From: Zizania palustris
Taxonomy: Eukaryota > Streptophyta > Magnoliopsida > Poales > Poaceae
DNA length: 64,000 nucleotides
Reading direction: 5' to 3'
Assembly: GCA_019279435.1 (NCBI GenBank)
Contig: JAAALK010000081.1
Location: forward strand, 32,125,001-32,189,000
Shown here: in pieces, positions 11,463 through 24,302 of the stretch
Layout: every line of letters begins with the position of its first letter
Position numbering within the stretch: the stretch's first letter is position 1
Translations under genes and position numbers: made by a program
Notes under the pieces: generated by a model
The model's input: the letters and a program-made list of their open reading frames with translations, nothing else
Told to the model about the DNA's origin: nothing
The model's database searches: none

Positions 11463-12030
11463 CACCGATATACGATATGTGTCCGATGATATGTCGAATA
11501 AAAAAAATAGGATACGTCGATATAGTGGGTATATATATAACTATGTTAATTTGCTAAACAATAACAATATATATAACATACATCAAAGAAACTTACAGAT
11601 TGTAAACTGATTGATTGTTTGAGTTTTCACTTTCCCCATCCTCCTTCTGGCGGCTACTATGGCGGCGATAAAGATGGTGATAGCCAAGAACACTGGTGGC
11701 TAGCGGCTGCTTTGATGACGGCAAAGCTAGTGGCAGCCAAGTAGAACGACAGTGGCCGACGACTGCTATGGCGCCAGCAAAGCTAGCAAGCTAAAGAGGA
11801 TACACGAAGCACTACCAACTCAACTAGTGGCATGAAGAAGAAAGAAAACTAGAGTTTAGGTTTAGGCCAACGTATCGGAATATAAGTATCGAGAAGTATC
11901 GAACGTGTATCGAGAATTTATTTATTTTTTAATCAAATTAATCCGATACTTCCTGATACACGTATCGGGACGTATCGGCGTATCGGGCCGTATCCGATAC
12001 CGATATGGCATATGTTATGCCGTATTGGTG
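11463..12030. mobile_element. non-autonomous hAT-like element
   Basis: Starts CACCGATATACG and ends CGTATTGGTG, with subterminal GATA/CGATAC words on both sides forming imperfect inverted repeats. The 8 bp on either side are CTATGTAT and ATATGTAT (7 of 8 match), which fits a hAT target duplication. Length 568 bp. It lies about 65 bp upstream of the GPAT TATA box. Confidence 0.55.
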
Positions 12031-12469
12031 ATATGTATGATCTGATCATGCATGAAAGAGCTAGATATATATAAAGCTAGATTAAGTACCATACTTATTG
12101 GTACATGCATCTTATTGGGACCAGATCACAAGTTCATGCATGCATGCACGATATGATGAATGTGTTCATGGCTTTCCTGTCATGCAACGCTCATTTAGTA
12201 ACAAACTCGGGAACGAAGAATTGATGTCTCGCATGCAGTTTTTTCTTCAGGAGAGAACTTGACGCTACATCGATCACAGTACTAGCAACATCTCTCATTG
12301 AGAACCGTGTATACATGTATCAATAATGTATGTGGCTGGAAGAAAGCACAACGGCTGCATGCATGCTGTAGAACAGTAGAAATCAGCTTCTTGTTCAGTA
12401 TGCGTTAGCATTCCAGGTATTTTAGCTCACCACACTCGGCCCACGTCCGGACGTTAGGCGTATTCGACG

Positions 12470-12775
12470 TTCCTTACAAGCGGAGAGCTCTCTCTATTCT
12501 AAAAGACCGATTTAAGGATGACTATGATCTCTCTTATAAAAGTCTCGTAGCCTCCGTGTAGGTAAGGTGAGACTAAAGATATTGCTGGCATTGCTCATCC
12601 TACCTAGGGGATGAGATGTTAGGGTGTCTGGGCCATTGAGTGTTGCTAGCAAACTTTAGCCCCACCTCACTGAAGAATGGAGGCTACGAGTCTCTTATAA
12701 GAGAAAATAGTTATATATTCCGCCGGTTTTTTAGGATGGAAATGACTCTCCACTTATAAGAGCGTCAGTTGCGTT
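12470..12775. mobile_element. long-arm foldback element
   Basis: The left arm carries CTCTCTTATAAAAGTCTCGT followed by AGCCTCC (about 12531-12557). The right arm carries GGAGGCTACGAG then TCTCTTATAAGAG (about 12680-12705) in inverted order. Pairing continues outward for roughly 90 bp (GGAGAGCT.../...GACTCTCC). No target duplication was recognised, so the superfamily is unknown. Confidence 0.55.
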
Positions 12776-13370
12776 TAACACTCAGGCGTGAGCCAAGTGT
12801 GTGGTGAGCTGACAGTCTCAGTCTGATGGTTGCATTGCTGCCACACTGCTCATACATTATTCAGTACCAGGCAGCTTCAGTCTGAACTCCCAACCCTGAT
12901 TCTCTTTGTCGATTATTACAGGCACGATTCAACAGATGCATGCCGAATTTGTGAAAATTGCAGCTGGTTTGGTAGATGGGAAACACCATGCACGAGCCTC
13001 AACTTTTTTTCAGTACACTACGAGTCTTGGAATTATGCGGGTGTTTCTGCACTACACGTAATTAATTAAGTAATTAAACCCTGCACGAACTGGAGCTGAA
13101 TGACGGCCTGGTGGCCAATGATTTGTGCGTGATTTGCGTGCCAAAGTGACATTTGGATCGAGAATTCGACATCGATCAATCGATGGAGGATGCAACCAAA
13201 GGAGTTTGTTAGTGTACTTGGAAGAAAAATATGTACAAGCTAGAAAGAGACTGCATGCATGCGAGACGCATATATATATATATGCATATATCTATCGATC
13301 GTTGACGGTAATGCAACCATGCATCTAATTGCTGCAGGTATAATCACGACCAGGCCAGTCGGTCGAGCTG

Positions 13371-13852
13371 AATTTTTTTTTGAAATAATATTTTTTTAAA
13401 ATAAAATTTTAAATTTGTATGGTAGTTCGAGAAAAATGCAAAAATAGGTACCGGTTGGCACTTGGTCGGCCGGCTAATAGTACCACGTGGTGTCTAGTCG
13501 GCACTTGATCGGCCGACTTGTGCCACGTCAGCACCAGTCGGCTGACCAAGTGTCGACTAGGCCGTGCAAACAGCTCTTTCTGCTGACTGATGCCACGTCA
13601 ACATCAGTTGGCCGTTCAACGACCGACTCCTACTAACATGGCGCCAGTAAACCATTTAAGTGTTGCCACATGTAGGAGTCGATCGTTCAACGGACGACTG
13701 GCGTTAACATTGCGTCAGTCAGCAGAAAGAGGCTATTACACGCTGAAGGGAGCTAACGTGGCACCTAGTCGGCACTACTTGATCGGTCGATTGGCACTGA
13801 CGTACAAATTTGAAATTTTATTTTTTAAAAAATATTATTTTTAAAAAAAATC
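13371..13852. mobile_element. Mutator-like foldback MITE, family A
   Basis: T-rich inverted arms (start AATTTTTTTTTG, end AAAAAAAATC) with a shared inner word TAAATTTGTA/TACAAATTTG. Both sides carry the 9-bp duplication GTCGAGCTG (13362-13370 and 13853-13861), the length made by Mutator-type transposases. The interior is built from repeated and inverted GTCGGCACTTGATCGGCC-like words. Length 482 bp, no coding capacity. Confidence 0.75.
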
Positions 13853-14134
13853 GTCGAGCTGACTGATCAGATCGATCAAGTTTCTCCATTCATTTTTTTA
13901 TAAAAAAATCTAGCAAATTCTAGCAGTTTTTCCTGTGACAAAAACTGACACCAAAACACAGTGCCCCGGTAGATTCAGAGAACGCAGGTACTCTCAATAT
14001 GTCGTTTTCAATTACGATGTTTCTTCAGAAGAAGTAATTACAGCGGCATTGCATGGATGGTTCATGATTATGCTCACTGTTATCGTTCAGAATTATACCT
14101 GTTTCAGATTTGCAGTCTTGGTACAACCTGATTG

Positions 14135-14835
14135 GAATTTTTTTAATAATATATTTTTTAAAAAAACATTCAATTCTGGAATCCCGTTTTGAAATATTAC
14201 AAATCTAACCCCGGCCCGTCGGTGCTTCATCTACCGAACGTGGCCACGTGGCGCCACGTTCGGCAGTTAGGGTGCGGAACGTGCCACGTCGGCCACGTTC
14301 GGCCGTTGCAGCATCGAACGTGGCCGCCACGTAGACGCGCAACGGTTAGCCGCGCCGAATGTGGCCACGTGGCACGTTTGACACCCCACGTGGCCACGCT
14401 GCAGCTCCCTCTCCCTTGTACCGCCGAACGTGGGTGACGTGGCCACGTTCGGCGCGGCTAGCCGTTGCGCGCCTACGCAGGGGTAGAGCTACAGTCATGG
14501 CAGGGGGTTCTCAGGAACCCGGTACAAAAAAATAGTTGTTATTAGTATTTTTTTACTCTTTGTGCACCCCCTTAGACTCAATACGGTGTACCGTTTAAAG
14601 TAATGCACTCCCCTCAGTTTGTCTTTAGCTCTGCCACTGCGCCTACGTGGTGGACATGTTCGGTGCTGCAAAGGCTGAACGTGGCTGACGTGGCACGTTC
14701 GGCACCCCAATTGCCGAATGTGGCGTCACGTGGTCACGTTCGGTAGATGCAGTATCGATGGAGTCTAGATTTGTAATATTTCAAAACGGGATACCAGAAT
14801 TGATTTTTTTTTAAAAAAATATTATTAAAAAAATC
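14135..14835. mobile_element. Mutator-like foldback MITE, family A, with nested insertion
   Basis: Arms start GAATTTTTTTAATAATAT and end with its inverted equivalent. The inner arm includes CCCGTTTTGAAATATTACAA on one side and its complement on the other. Flanked by the 9-bp duplication ACCTGATTG (14126-14134 and 14836-14844). The interior is a dense array of CGAACGTGGCCACGTGGC-type words in both orientations. It is interrupted by the hAT element at 14478-14639. Confidence 0.8.
14478..14639. mobile_element. hAT-type MITE nested in Mutator-like element, copy 1
   Basis: Terminal inverted repeats CAGGGGTAGAGCTA and CAGTGGCAGAGCTA (the latter on the minus strand), 162 bp in all. The perfect 8-bp duplication CGCCTACG (14470-14477 and 14640-14647) shows that it inserted into the already present foldback element. 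A second copy lies at 25867-26027. Confidence 0.85.
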
Positions 14836-15005
14836 ACCTGATTGCAGGTTCGGCAGGAAGCTGAACTTTGTCTTTGCAGGGTAGGGTACGTAGCAGCACG
14901 CCAGCGACGAGGAGAAAAATTCATGGCGGCACAGCCTGCCTTTTCCTCCCGGCGATTGGGACCTTCTTGTCCTTGAGCTTGACCTTCACTGTCCAGCTTT
15001 TCTTC

Positions 15006-15006
15006 G

Positions 15007-15034
<28 letters not shown>
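15006..15034. repeat. (CT)n microsatellite
   Basis: About 14 CT units without interruption. No gene is close enough for me to assign it to a leader. Confidence 0.9.
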
Positions 15035-15037
<3 letters not shown>

Positions 15038-15668
15038 GTCAATTCAGCGGGAAGCATATGCATCAGTGCATCACCTGCTGCGTCAATTCAAACACCATAC
15101 AGCTGACAGAAACCTGCAATTATTGATATGATAGTATACATACATACATACACTGTGCCTGTCTCGCTCTTCAGCATGCAGTTTTCCTCTGAAGCGACGC
15201 ATCAGCATCAGTCAGTGCACGATTGGCGCCTTCACGACAAAAGATTGATCGATTGATTGGTTAGTTCAAGATTGTTAGAGTTATACCAAATAAATATTAA
15301 ATAAACGAGTTGAGGTGGAATGAAGCTAATGACAGTGTCGTGTTGCCTTGTTCTTGGTGCATGCATGATTCGTAGAGCCAGCACCGTTATGACGTATTTT
15401 ACTAGTAGTATTTTTGGTGTAGTTTTCTGTCGTTGCTACCCTTGTATGGCGTTGAACATTACGAATTCACGGCCTAGTAGGCCTTAATCTATGTTCTTGA
15501 CTGTTGTTTCATGTGTTTGTGCTATGTTTGTTATGTTGGTTGGTGAAAGACTAGTTCACAGCGAAATCTGGAGCTCCTGGAGCGACTGAGACACCACATT
15601 GCCTGAAAGTAGCCTATGTGAAGTATGCTACATCAATCAGAGCAGCTTGCAAATTTTCTTTTTTTTTG

Positions 15669-16009
15669 GATTTTTGGGTTAACTTCCGTCGGCCAACATT
15701 AGCCGACGAAAGTTATTGGCCCGTAGACAGAAAAAACAAAAAACAAAAAAAGTAATTTTCGTCGGCTAGAATTTGGCTGACGGAAGTTACCGATTTCCTA
15801 GTAACTTTCGTCGGCTAGGTTTGGCCGACGGAAGTTAACTAACTTTCGTCGGCGGCCGACGGAAGTTAGCTAACTTCCGTCTACCCGCTTCCGTCGGCCA
15901 AATGCCGACGAAAGTTAGCCTTTTGCCGACGGAAGTTAGCTTCTTCCGTCGGGAAAGGGTTAACTTCCGTCGGCTTTGGCCGACGGAAGTTTTCTGGATT
16001 GTTGTAGTG
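15669..16009. mobile_element. CACTA transposon terminal fragment
   Basis: About ten copies of (A)CTTCCGTCGGC or its complement GCCGACGGAAGT in alternating orientation, the subterminal repeat pattern of CACTA elements. The block ends at 16001-16009 in GTTGTAGTG, the complement of CACTACAAC. I found no opposite CACTACAA end and no transposase, so this is one end of an element that was truncated or lost its body. Confidence 0.7.
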
Positions 16010-16541
16010 AAATTAAGGCGGTGTTTGGTTTGCTGCATTATTTCATCCGTGTACCATTCTGTCCAGGATAGTTTCGTTCGAAGATTTTGCTCGAACCATC
16101 ATATGATACAGGATTGGTGATACATGATTGTTGGGGAAGATTTCATAAATCTGTACAAGTTCATACAAGATGAAATGGTTCAATTCAAACAACTAAACAC
16201 ACGAAGAGTGTTAGATCTAGGATGAAATAGTACATGAATGAAATGATACAGGCAACCAAACACTACCTAAGTGCATCTTTGTACTTAAACTTTATCAAAC
16301 TCTATTGGACTTTGGATAAAGTTGAAAAACTAAATGTGATTTTTTAAAGAATGAAGTTGCACTCAATTTTAAAAAATAATATGAGTTTATTTATATTAAA
16401 AATTATTTTCACAGGTTCACATTTTATTATAATATAAAAAGTACAATTAAGATTTAGCATCAAAACTGCGCAAAATAAAAACGCTAAAAATTTTTAATGT
16501 ACAAACTGCTGCTAAAAAACCATGGCAGCCTTCAGATTTTA

Positions 16542-16885
16542 GGGGGTGTTTGGTTTGAGGAACTAAATTTTAGCTTCTGTCACATGGAATGTTTAGATAC
16601 TATTTTAGAGTATTAAATATATACTATTTACAAAACACATTCATAATCAGTAGATTATTTGCGAGACGAATTTAATGAGCCTAATTACATCATGATTTGA
16701 CAATGTGATGCTACAGTAAACATTTGCTAATCATGGATTAATTAGGCTTAATAAATTCTTCTCGCAAATTATCCTCCGATTCTACAATTGCTTTTATAAT
16801 TAGTTTTTTTTTACTCCTTCAATTTGATGGTCCGAACATCCGATGTCACACAAACTAAATTTTAGTCCATGAAACCAACACCCCC
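16542..16885. mobile_element. Tourist-like MITE (PIF/Harbinger), copy 2
   Basis: Starts GGGGGTGTTTGGTTT and ends AAACCAACACCCCC, flanked by TTA on both sides (16539-16541 and 16886-16888), the PIF/Harbinger target duplication. The interior contains the words shared with copies at 7210 and 28768. Length 344 bp. Confidence 0.8.
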
Positions 16886-17213
16886 TTAAACGCCTACACA
16901 CTTTTCTTTCCCTTTCTTTTCCCCACCCAACACAAACCCTAATCATTGGCGCTGAGCGACACTAGCACTGAGCTCTTTTTTTTTTTGCGACGGCCAGTTC
17001 CGCGACACATCGGCAGACTGATGCCATGGGACCACCAAGGTCAGCGCCAGGGTCACTGACGCTGAGTTTTGGGTCTAGTTTTGGAATAAGTTTTTCTAGG
17101 AGACTGCTTTGAAATAAGTTTTTAAAAAAACTAGATTATAAAATTTACAGACTGGTCGGACCTCACTCACATTGGCAACAAGAAACCAACCATGCAACAG
17201 TTGAGATTTGAAG

Positions 17214-20200
17214 CTAGCAATCGTCAACAGCCATCTTGGCAGATGCAGCGCCTCTCTTCAGAGCACCACCAGCTGCTGCTGCTGCTGCTCGCTGCATCTG
17301 AGCCTGCAAGGTGTACTGCTTTTGCAGATCTCGGAGCCGATCAAGCAGTTCTTGGAACGAAGGGCGACGCTGCGGGTCACTGCTCACACAATTTGGAGGA
17401 ACTTAATGAGTTGTTTTACTGTCAAAATAAACTGTTTCATTGGAAAAACAGTGTGTTCATGTGGTGGAAATGGCAAATGTGTGCACCTGTCCCAGCAACT
17501 CTCGATCATCATCGCCCACCGAGGATCAACGTCGCTCGGAATGTCCAATCTGTGATCCATGAAACCCACTGCTCCAACAATCTGCAACATTTTGGATCAC
17601 ACTGTTAGGAATCTTGCATGTGCTAGTAATTCTTGCATTACCAGCAGTTCAAGACACAGAGCTGATATGTAAATTGCAATGGTGATGATTTGATCAATGC
17701 TTCCAAAGATTTGCTTGACGCGCTACATAGATTCAATGAATAACAAGTCGGACAAATGCATCACCAGAATGTACCTGAATTGTATTGAAATTATCCCATG
17801 GTATCTTATGAGTAACAATTTCCCATAGGATAACCCCAAAGCTGTACACATCAGACCTGTACTTTATGGAAAGGAAAACAAAATTGAGTAAACCATCCAT
17901 GGACAGTAGGATAACTTGTTTTTGAACAATGCGGCACAGCGGACTTACTTCTCGTTTGAAGGTTCATTGCGTAATACCTCTGGAGCCATCCATTGTGGCT
18001 GAAAATGAAAACACGTATACCATATCAAGTAATAAACAGGAAACATTAATGGCCCAGCTCCTAGGATCCATACCTACGCTATCTCATGGACACATCTATC
18101 ACTAGAAGTCTAGAACACAAGGGAGGTGGAAGAACATGGAGGAAGAAACACGGAAACATTTCGGCTCAATGCACTGCATTCCCTTTTTTCTCCTTTTTAT
18201 TCTCTCGCAAGTGTTTTTTGGGGGTCGCCGTGTGTCAAGGGTACACTGGAAAAATACTGGATTCTGGTAGTGTCACTTGTATCACCGACAAGTGAACCCT
18301 ACTTGCCATATATTTCCCATCTCCCTTTGTTTTCTCTCTTATCATCAACAAGTGGAGCCAAGACAGGTAGGGAACAAAAGCTCTTCCCTAAAAGTAGGGA
18401 GGATGGAGGGGAGTTTAGGGATCTCTAAAAATTAGGAACCATATATTTTATTCCAAAAATTCTTTAAAATAGCTATAGGGAATTATATTGGGCATCTCTT
18501 GGAAATTCTTTAACACACGCATGTGGCTTAGTCCAGCTTCTTCATGTGTGCTCACAACTAACACATGCATAGGCTGGATCAACATGCAAAACAGAACTCA
18601 CTGTGTCAAGACTAACTCCAGCAACCATTAGCATAGAGAGTTAAAATTTATTCCAGTGGTGTCATTCTGGAGAATCCATGTAAATTTAAGTAGAGCTTGC
18701 CAGTACTTACTGTTCCTTTTCCAGTTTTTGTTGTCAGAAATGTTTGGAGTTTGAGACGTGAAAGACCAAAGTCTGCAACCTGATTAAATTAAGCAAATGA
18801 GAATAGAATACATAACAAGTATGGAAAAAAGAATTAAATTTTCGGAGTTACCTTCACAGTCCAGTTCTTATCGACCAGCAGGTTTGATGATTTTAAATCA
18901 CGATGGATAATAGGTGGGCTGGAATTGTGAAGATAATTCATGCCCCTTGCCTGCAAAAATAAAATAAGTTATGTTTTCAAACACAACATGGGGATTGAAG
19001 ATTCTATACAGCCCAAATATGTTCTTATTGAACAAAATGCCAAGTAACTATATATTACTCTAATAGTTTCAGCCAAAATTTGGTTGGACCAACAATTTTT
19101 CACATCATAATCATATGAGTTAAATATTGATTGGCTGTTGGTAATAGAATATTCAGTTCTGACTATAGGAACAGAGTGTATGATATAGCAGAAGCAACCA
19201 TGTTAGATGGAGCATACATAGTATCACTTTATTTTGCCGCTTTCACATGTACATTCTAACCTTATAATCTATTGAATTTGGCAGTTCTTCCGCCGTTTCT
19301 TCAAAAAAATTTAACACTTTATTTTTGCATTTCATCATTTTTTTTGCCATGTGTATTTCATCATTTCACATACTGAAGCTCGAAGGCATGGTTTAGTTTA
19401 CACACAGTTCAGTTTTTCTTCTAGACTTGTGAAAATAATTCTGTAGCATTCAAAATTTTATATTCCCTTCTAAAATATAGCAACTTTTAGGCTTAGGTAC
19501 ATGCAATGTAAAAAATAGCGGGCTATAGCGCCGAAATAGCGCCGCTATAGCGGCCAGAAGCAGCTGCCGCGACGATATTGCATATATTTCCGCTATCTCC
19601 GCTACCACCGCTATAGCATGTAATAGCGCCGCTAAACTGCATAGCGTAGCAAATGTGTAGCTGCGCTATTCTCGGGTTTATGGTCGTGGACCAAAAAAAA
19701 GGCTCAATCGCTGTCCAACCCACTATTTCCATCAGCTCTAACCCTAGATAGCACATTCCAAGCTCTAACCCACTATTAATTATTATCCTTATGTTTTCTA
19801 CTTTTTTTTAATTCTCATGCTTATGCTGCTTGTGCTCATGCTTGAAAAGTGTGTATGAAATATCTACTGAAAATCTAAAATCATTTAAATTACCCATGTT
19901 CTGGCATATATTTTGTTAGTTTTCTTGTACACCGCTATTGCACATAGCTGCCGCTATAGCCACGCTATAACGTCTATAGCTTTTTGGCTAGTCTTCCGCT
20001 AAATTTTATAGCCCGCAATTTTAAACATCGGGTACATGCATTAACAAGATGTGCAAAAAAACACAATACCCTCCTTGGGATGGGTGAGTGTAAACTCTAG
20101 AGTGTTTGGGTGGAGTAATGAGTAATAAAGTCCAAAGGTAGCATGAGTGTTTTAGAGGTAAAATAACCTTTATAAGTACTGGTTATTATATTTGAGACAA

Positions 20201-23200
20201 ATTTTGAACTCTAAAAGGTGCTATATTTTGAGATGAAGTATTTATTACTGCAGGTGAAGAATGTTTATCAAGTTCTGCTAAAATCTTTTTCATGCCACAG
20301 AAGATTCATAGAACTAAATTTAATTGCCATTTCCTAGAACTAGGAAATGGCAAAAAAGAAAATGCACTCACGATATCTATAGCCATGTGAACTCGCCGTC
20401 TTGGATCCAGCTTGCCAGCGTTCTTTTGAAGTAAGTGAAACAAACTCCCTCTGTATTATGGGGTACAGTCAAGTGCGACATAAACCCGCGCAAATAGAAA
20501 AGCTTCAGTCAGTTGGTCTCTTATGAGCTTAGAAACAACCACATAAGAGTAACATAAGTAAATTTTAGTTCAAGTTCCAGAAAGAAAAAAGTCCACTCAC
20601 GACACAACTAATGTTAATAATACATGGTACACACAAATTTCTAACAGGATGTCTTGATTCTTTCAGTTGTAGGAGATATAAAGCATACCGTGGGAGAAAC
20701 TCTGTAACAATACAAAGTCGTTGAACAGATGAAACTACACCCATGAAGAGTATTATATTGGGATGACGTAGTTTCTTCATCAGTGCTACCTACACAAATG
20801 AAGAATGAAAAGATACATGATGGCTACAATTACATAAAACAAATCATAATAATTGGTTAACAAAGCTAAGATTATATTACTAATTGCTATGCCATAAAAC
20901 AAATTTTCTCAACACAAGGTAAAAAAAAATATGTCTGTCACCAGTTCATCATTTATTTTTCATGTTTGTCTACATGACCAGGTCAACATAGGAAAAAAAT
21001 CAGACAAAACAACTTAAACAAGCAAGTGTAGTGTACTGAAGTATCTGACTCAATAAGACAGCAAAGATTTACCTCTTGTCTGAAGGTGTGTATCATATCA
21101 TCTGAATATTCTTGCTCGGAGAATACTTTAACTGCCACATCCTACAGGGACATGAATAGTTATTCAGAATTCATTGTTAACTGCAATATTTCTTTTATAA
21201 TCACAAATCAGGACATACATACCGAACTATACCACAAAGCATGATACACTGTTCCGCAAGAACCTGTGTAATCAAACATGGAAATAGCACAAACAAAAGG
21301 TATTTATTAGAAAAAGACAACAACACCAGTGTGCACAGAGCAAACAACAAATAGATTTATTCTTACTAATTTTGTCTAATTATGTACGTAAACTTCCAGC
21401 AGTAAACAAAGGAAGCTGCATTAACTTTCAGGTATAAACAAATGGAGGCAAAATGCCATCCCCATAGTCTCTGTCTAGATATGCAAGATTTTTTATTAGT
21501 CAAGGCACCAAGACTATTGTAGTATTGTGAGATCATGAAATTAACTTAAGACATCTTAATGTAAGAAACAGAACTGGTCTCGATTCTGCCTAATATAAAA
21601 TGGGATTATGCATGAGCTGTTATTAAGAAGCAAGCAGAATGAGTAAGTAACAAAGAACAAACTGCGTATGTAGTTCTTAAGATTACAAGGCTACATGATG
21701 TGCTTATGTATATATGTTTTGAAGTAAATGCCAACAAGAGATGAGTGTGTTTCTACATGTGCAGACAGGATTTTCCAAGTGAGAAGTAACTACCCTGGCC
21801 AACTTGTTCTCCGATTACTAAGTCCTCCCATAGAATCTCGGAATCTAGGCAGTCTGCTTCACAATCTACTGTCTCGATAGCACTGCTGTTAGTACTTCCA
21901 GTACTGCTGATACTACTTGTGTTGGTATTGAATGACCACCAGGAACCTGACACCTCATATTTCTTGTCCTGGATAAATTCAGTATCTTGGCAGTCTGGTA
22001 TTATGATTGGCTCTGGAACTTCCTTATGACTCTGATCATTCTCTTGAATTTCTTGGAACTGCGGTGAGATCATTTGGTTTGTCCCAGCCTCATCATGCTC
22101 ATGGCCTCTCCAATGCCATGGTATTCCCTTGGCCAACAGTGCCTCTGCTTTTGAGCTAAATATTTTGTGAAGACCCATTTTTCCTTCTCCTGAGTCATCA
22201 CTATTTGTTTTGTTCGACTTCCCAGAGAAAATTTCTTCGGTAACAAAGGTACCATGCAGAACATCCCCACTTGGAGTGCTTCCTTCACTAGATGTCTGCT
22301 CTTCCCTGGCATCATGTTCAGAACAATGGCTCTCATGGACACAACCATACTGTTCGTCGCAGTTCTGACCCATCCTGACCCGGGAAAGAACTCTGCTTGT
22401 AACCCTGGTAGCCTGTGTTGTTATTCTAAAAATCACGAAAAGAATAGACTGCGAAATAAATCAAGAAGAAAGACCTGAAGATAAACTTTCTATTACAACT
22501 GAACTGTCTAGTAAATTCCTCTGTTTACTCAGAGATTCACTTACCAAATTTGTTATCTTGGAGGTGATAGCAGATCGGAGAGGTTGCTGGGACTGGGAGT
22601 CACAAGAACCTTTGTTTAACAAAACACTTTTGCAACTGTTGTTGATTTGAACACGTGGCTTTGCTGAATTTGGAAATACTTTCCCTGAGGTTGAATGGCC
22701 AAGTACCTCCTCCAATGTCCGTGTATCAGTTGAGAGACAAATGAGGCCTACCAAGCTACCATCATCATCATATAAAGGTGTGTTACTAGCAACAACATTA
22801 AACCGCTCTCCCGACTTGTGTTTAACTGGAAATTTCCCTCTCCAACACTTCCCCATGAATATATTCTGGATGATGTCATTTGCTGCACCATAGTCACTAG
22901 GATGAACAACTAATCCAAGGGCATCCTGACCAACTGCTTCTGGAACAGAATATCCATACATATGCTCAGCATACCGGTTCCTGGGTTAAAGAAAAAAGGG
23001 AATAACTTGTAAAGAAGGTTTGTTGCATCAAACTGTGAGCAAATGCATTTTAGACTTAACATGCTTGTTGAGCCAAGTTAATGATAAGATGGGGGCATGA
23101 GATCAGAAATAGTTGCATGCATTGAACATTGCTATGTGTTTAGTTACCTTAAAAGGGTTCCAGATGCATATATAAGAAAGCTATAAACTTATTCTTGCAA

Positions 23201-24302
23201 CAAGTTCCTTAAGTCCAGCACCATACATTCTAAAAGTTTTGGCGGAAAACAAGTGCAACTTTCTGTACAAATCTTGTGCACAGTTTTTGAAATCATACAA
23301 CAAATTATACCATGTGTATGTATCAGAGTTATATATAACAAATACGAGTTACACTCACAGAAGATTCACAGAAAGCCACTTAATAAATTGTGCAACTATT
23401 ATGGTAGGGATCCCCCAGGATGAGGCATTGAGTAAGTAGTAGCATAGAGCTGGTTTTCTTCATTCAGATTAATTGGGTATTTTTGTGGGGAACATCAATT
23501 GAGATTTAATATATCTCAAAGCAAGTGCACTCTTCAAAGTTCACTACAATCTTATAAAATGAATTATCTTTTACAAGGTTCATACTCCAATATTATCAAT
23601 CAAAACTAAGCTAAAGTGACCTAACATAATCTGCTTGCATACACATGATGAATGGATGATAAAAAACAACTACACTCAAACAGATAGTTTACTTCCATAC
23701 TCACTGGTTAATTCAATAAAACACTATAGGATGTCAATGAAACAAGCTAAAGACTTGGAGTTCTCCATTCTGAGTTTAGCAAAAGAATTATTCTGACTAC
23801 ACCAAACATTCCTTTTTTTACCATACTGTTAACGCAGGCAGCATCACATTAGTCCAGACTTAAACTAGTACAACGTTCTCTGCAGAAAAATTGCATGACC
23901 TACACAAACTTATTTGAGTAAATTTGCCTCAACCTAAGGATTACACTACTCTAGCATTTTGTCAAGCACTTGATGAGCAGACACAAGCAAGAAATTCAAG
24001 AAGACTCACCAATACATGACCGTCCCATCGAGGGCAATAACATGCACGGCCTGCCCGAGAGAGTGCAGGATCCTGACGTAGTGCCTGTCAGTCAAGCCGG
24101 CGCGGCCCACGCGCTGCAACCGCGACGACAGCGGCGGGAGAGCTGCGAGGATGCGCTTTTGCGCAGGCGGCGCCGGCGGGCGGCGCACGGAGGCGGATTG
24201 CGAACCTCGGCGCTCCGGCACGATCTTGGATATCTCACGCTTGATCCGAGCCTGGCCCTCCTCCAGCTCCCGTATCCTCTTTAGGAGCTCCGCCGCTTCC
24301 AT
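17214..24302 (-). CDS. PAS-domain Raf-like protein kinase, 13 exons
   Basis: Exons (minus strand): 24302-24010, 22980-22545, 22412-21794, 21263-21223, 21141-21073, 20789-20689, 20450-20372, 18950-18852, 18779-18711, 17998-17949, 17856-17775, 17581-17487, 17379-17214. All introns are GT-AG and every junction keeps frame, giving 732 aa. A charged helix (1-30) is followed by a PAS domain (about 73-185), a Ser-rich linker, and a complete kinase domain (about 440-710). The kinase shows GEQVGQGSCG (444-453), catalytic Lys468, alpha-C Glu486, HRD (562-564), DFG (582-584) and WMAPE. The tail has an Ala run. Family knowledge: the domain order is that of plant B-group Raf-like MAPKKKs with PAS (the Arabidopsis Raf10/Raf11 type, linked to ABA and seed dormancy). 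The PAS ligand is unknown. An alternative donor after 22545 would add a stop, so the GTAAGT donor there was preferred. A 525-bp MITE sits in the 18951-20371 intron. Confidence 0.92.
19506..20030. mobile_element. MITE in intron of the kinase gene
   Basis: Terminal inverted repeats ATGTAAAAAATAGCGGGCTA and (minus strand) ATGTTTAAAATTGCGGGCTA. Flanked by GGTACATGCA at 19496-19505 and 20031-20040, a 9-10 bp duplication that suggests a Mutator-like origin. The interior is full of the palindromic word GCTATAGC in both orientations. Length 525 bp, no coding capacity. Confidence 0.8.

Noticed and set aside
14189..14710. Small frames rich in His, Arg and Thr
   Set aside because: They lie inside the Mutator-like foldback and nested MITE and reflect its internal repeats.
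15835..16120. Frames with repeated KLTSVG/VNFRR-like residues on both strands
   Set aside because: Translation of CACTA subterminal repeats, not a gene.
22461..22545. Extension of kinase exon 2 to a donor near 22472
   Set aside because: Joining from there to exon 3 gives an immediate stop, whereas the GTAAGT donor at 22544 with the CAG acceptor at 22413 keeps frame and family sequence.
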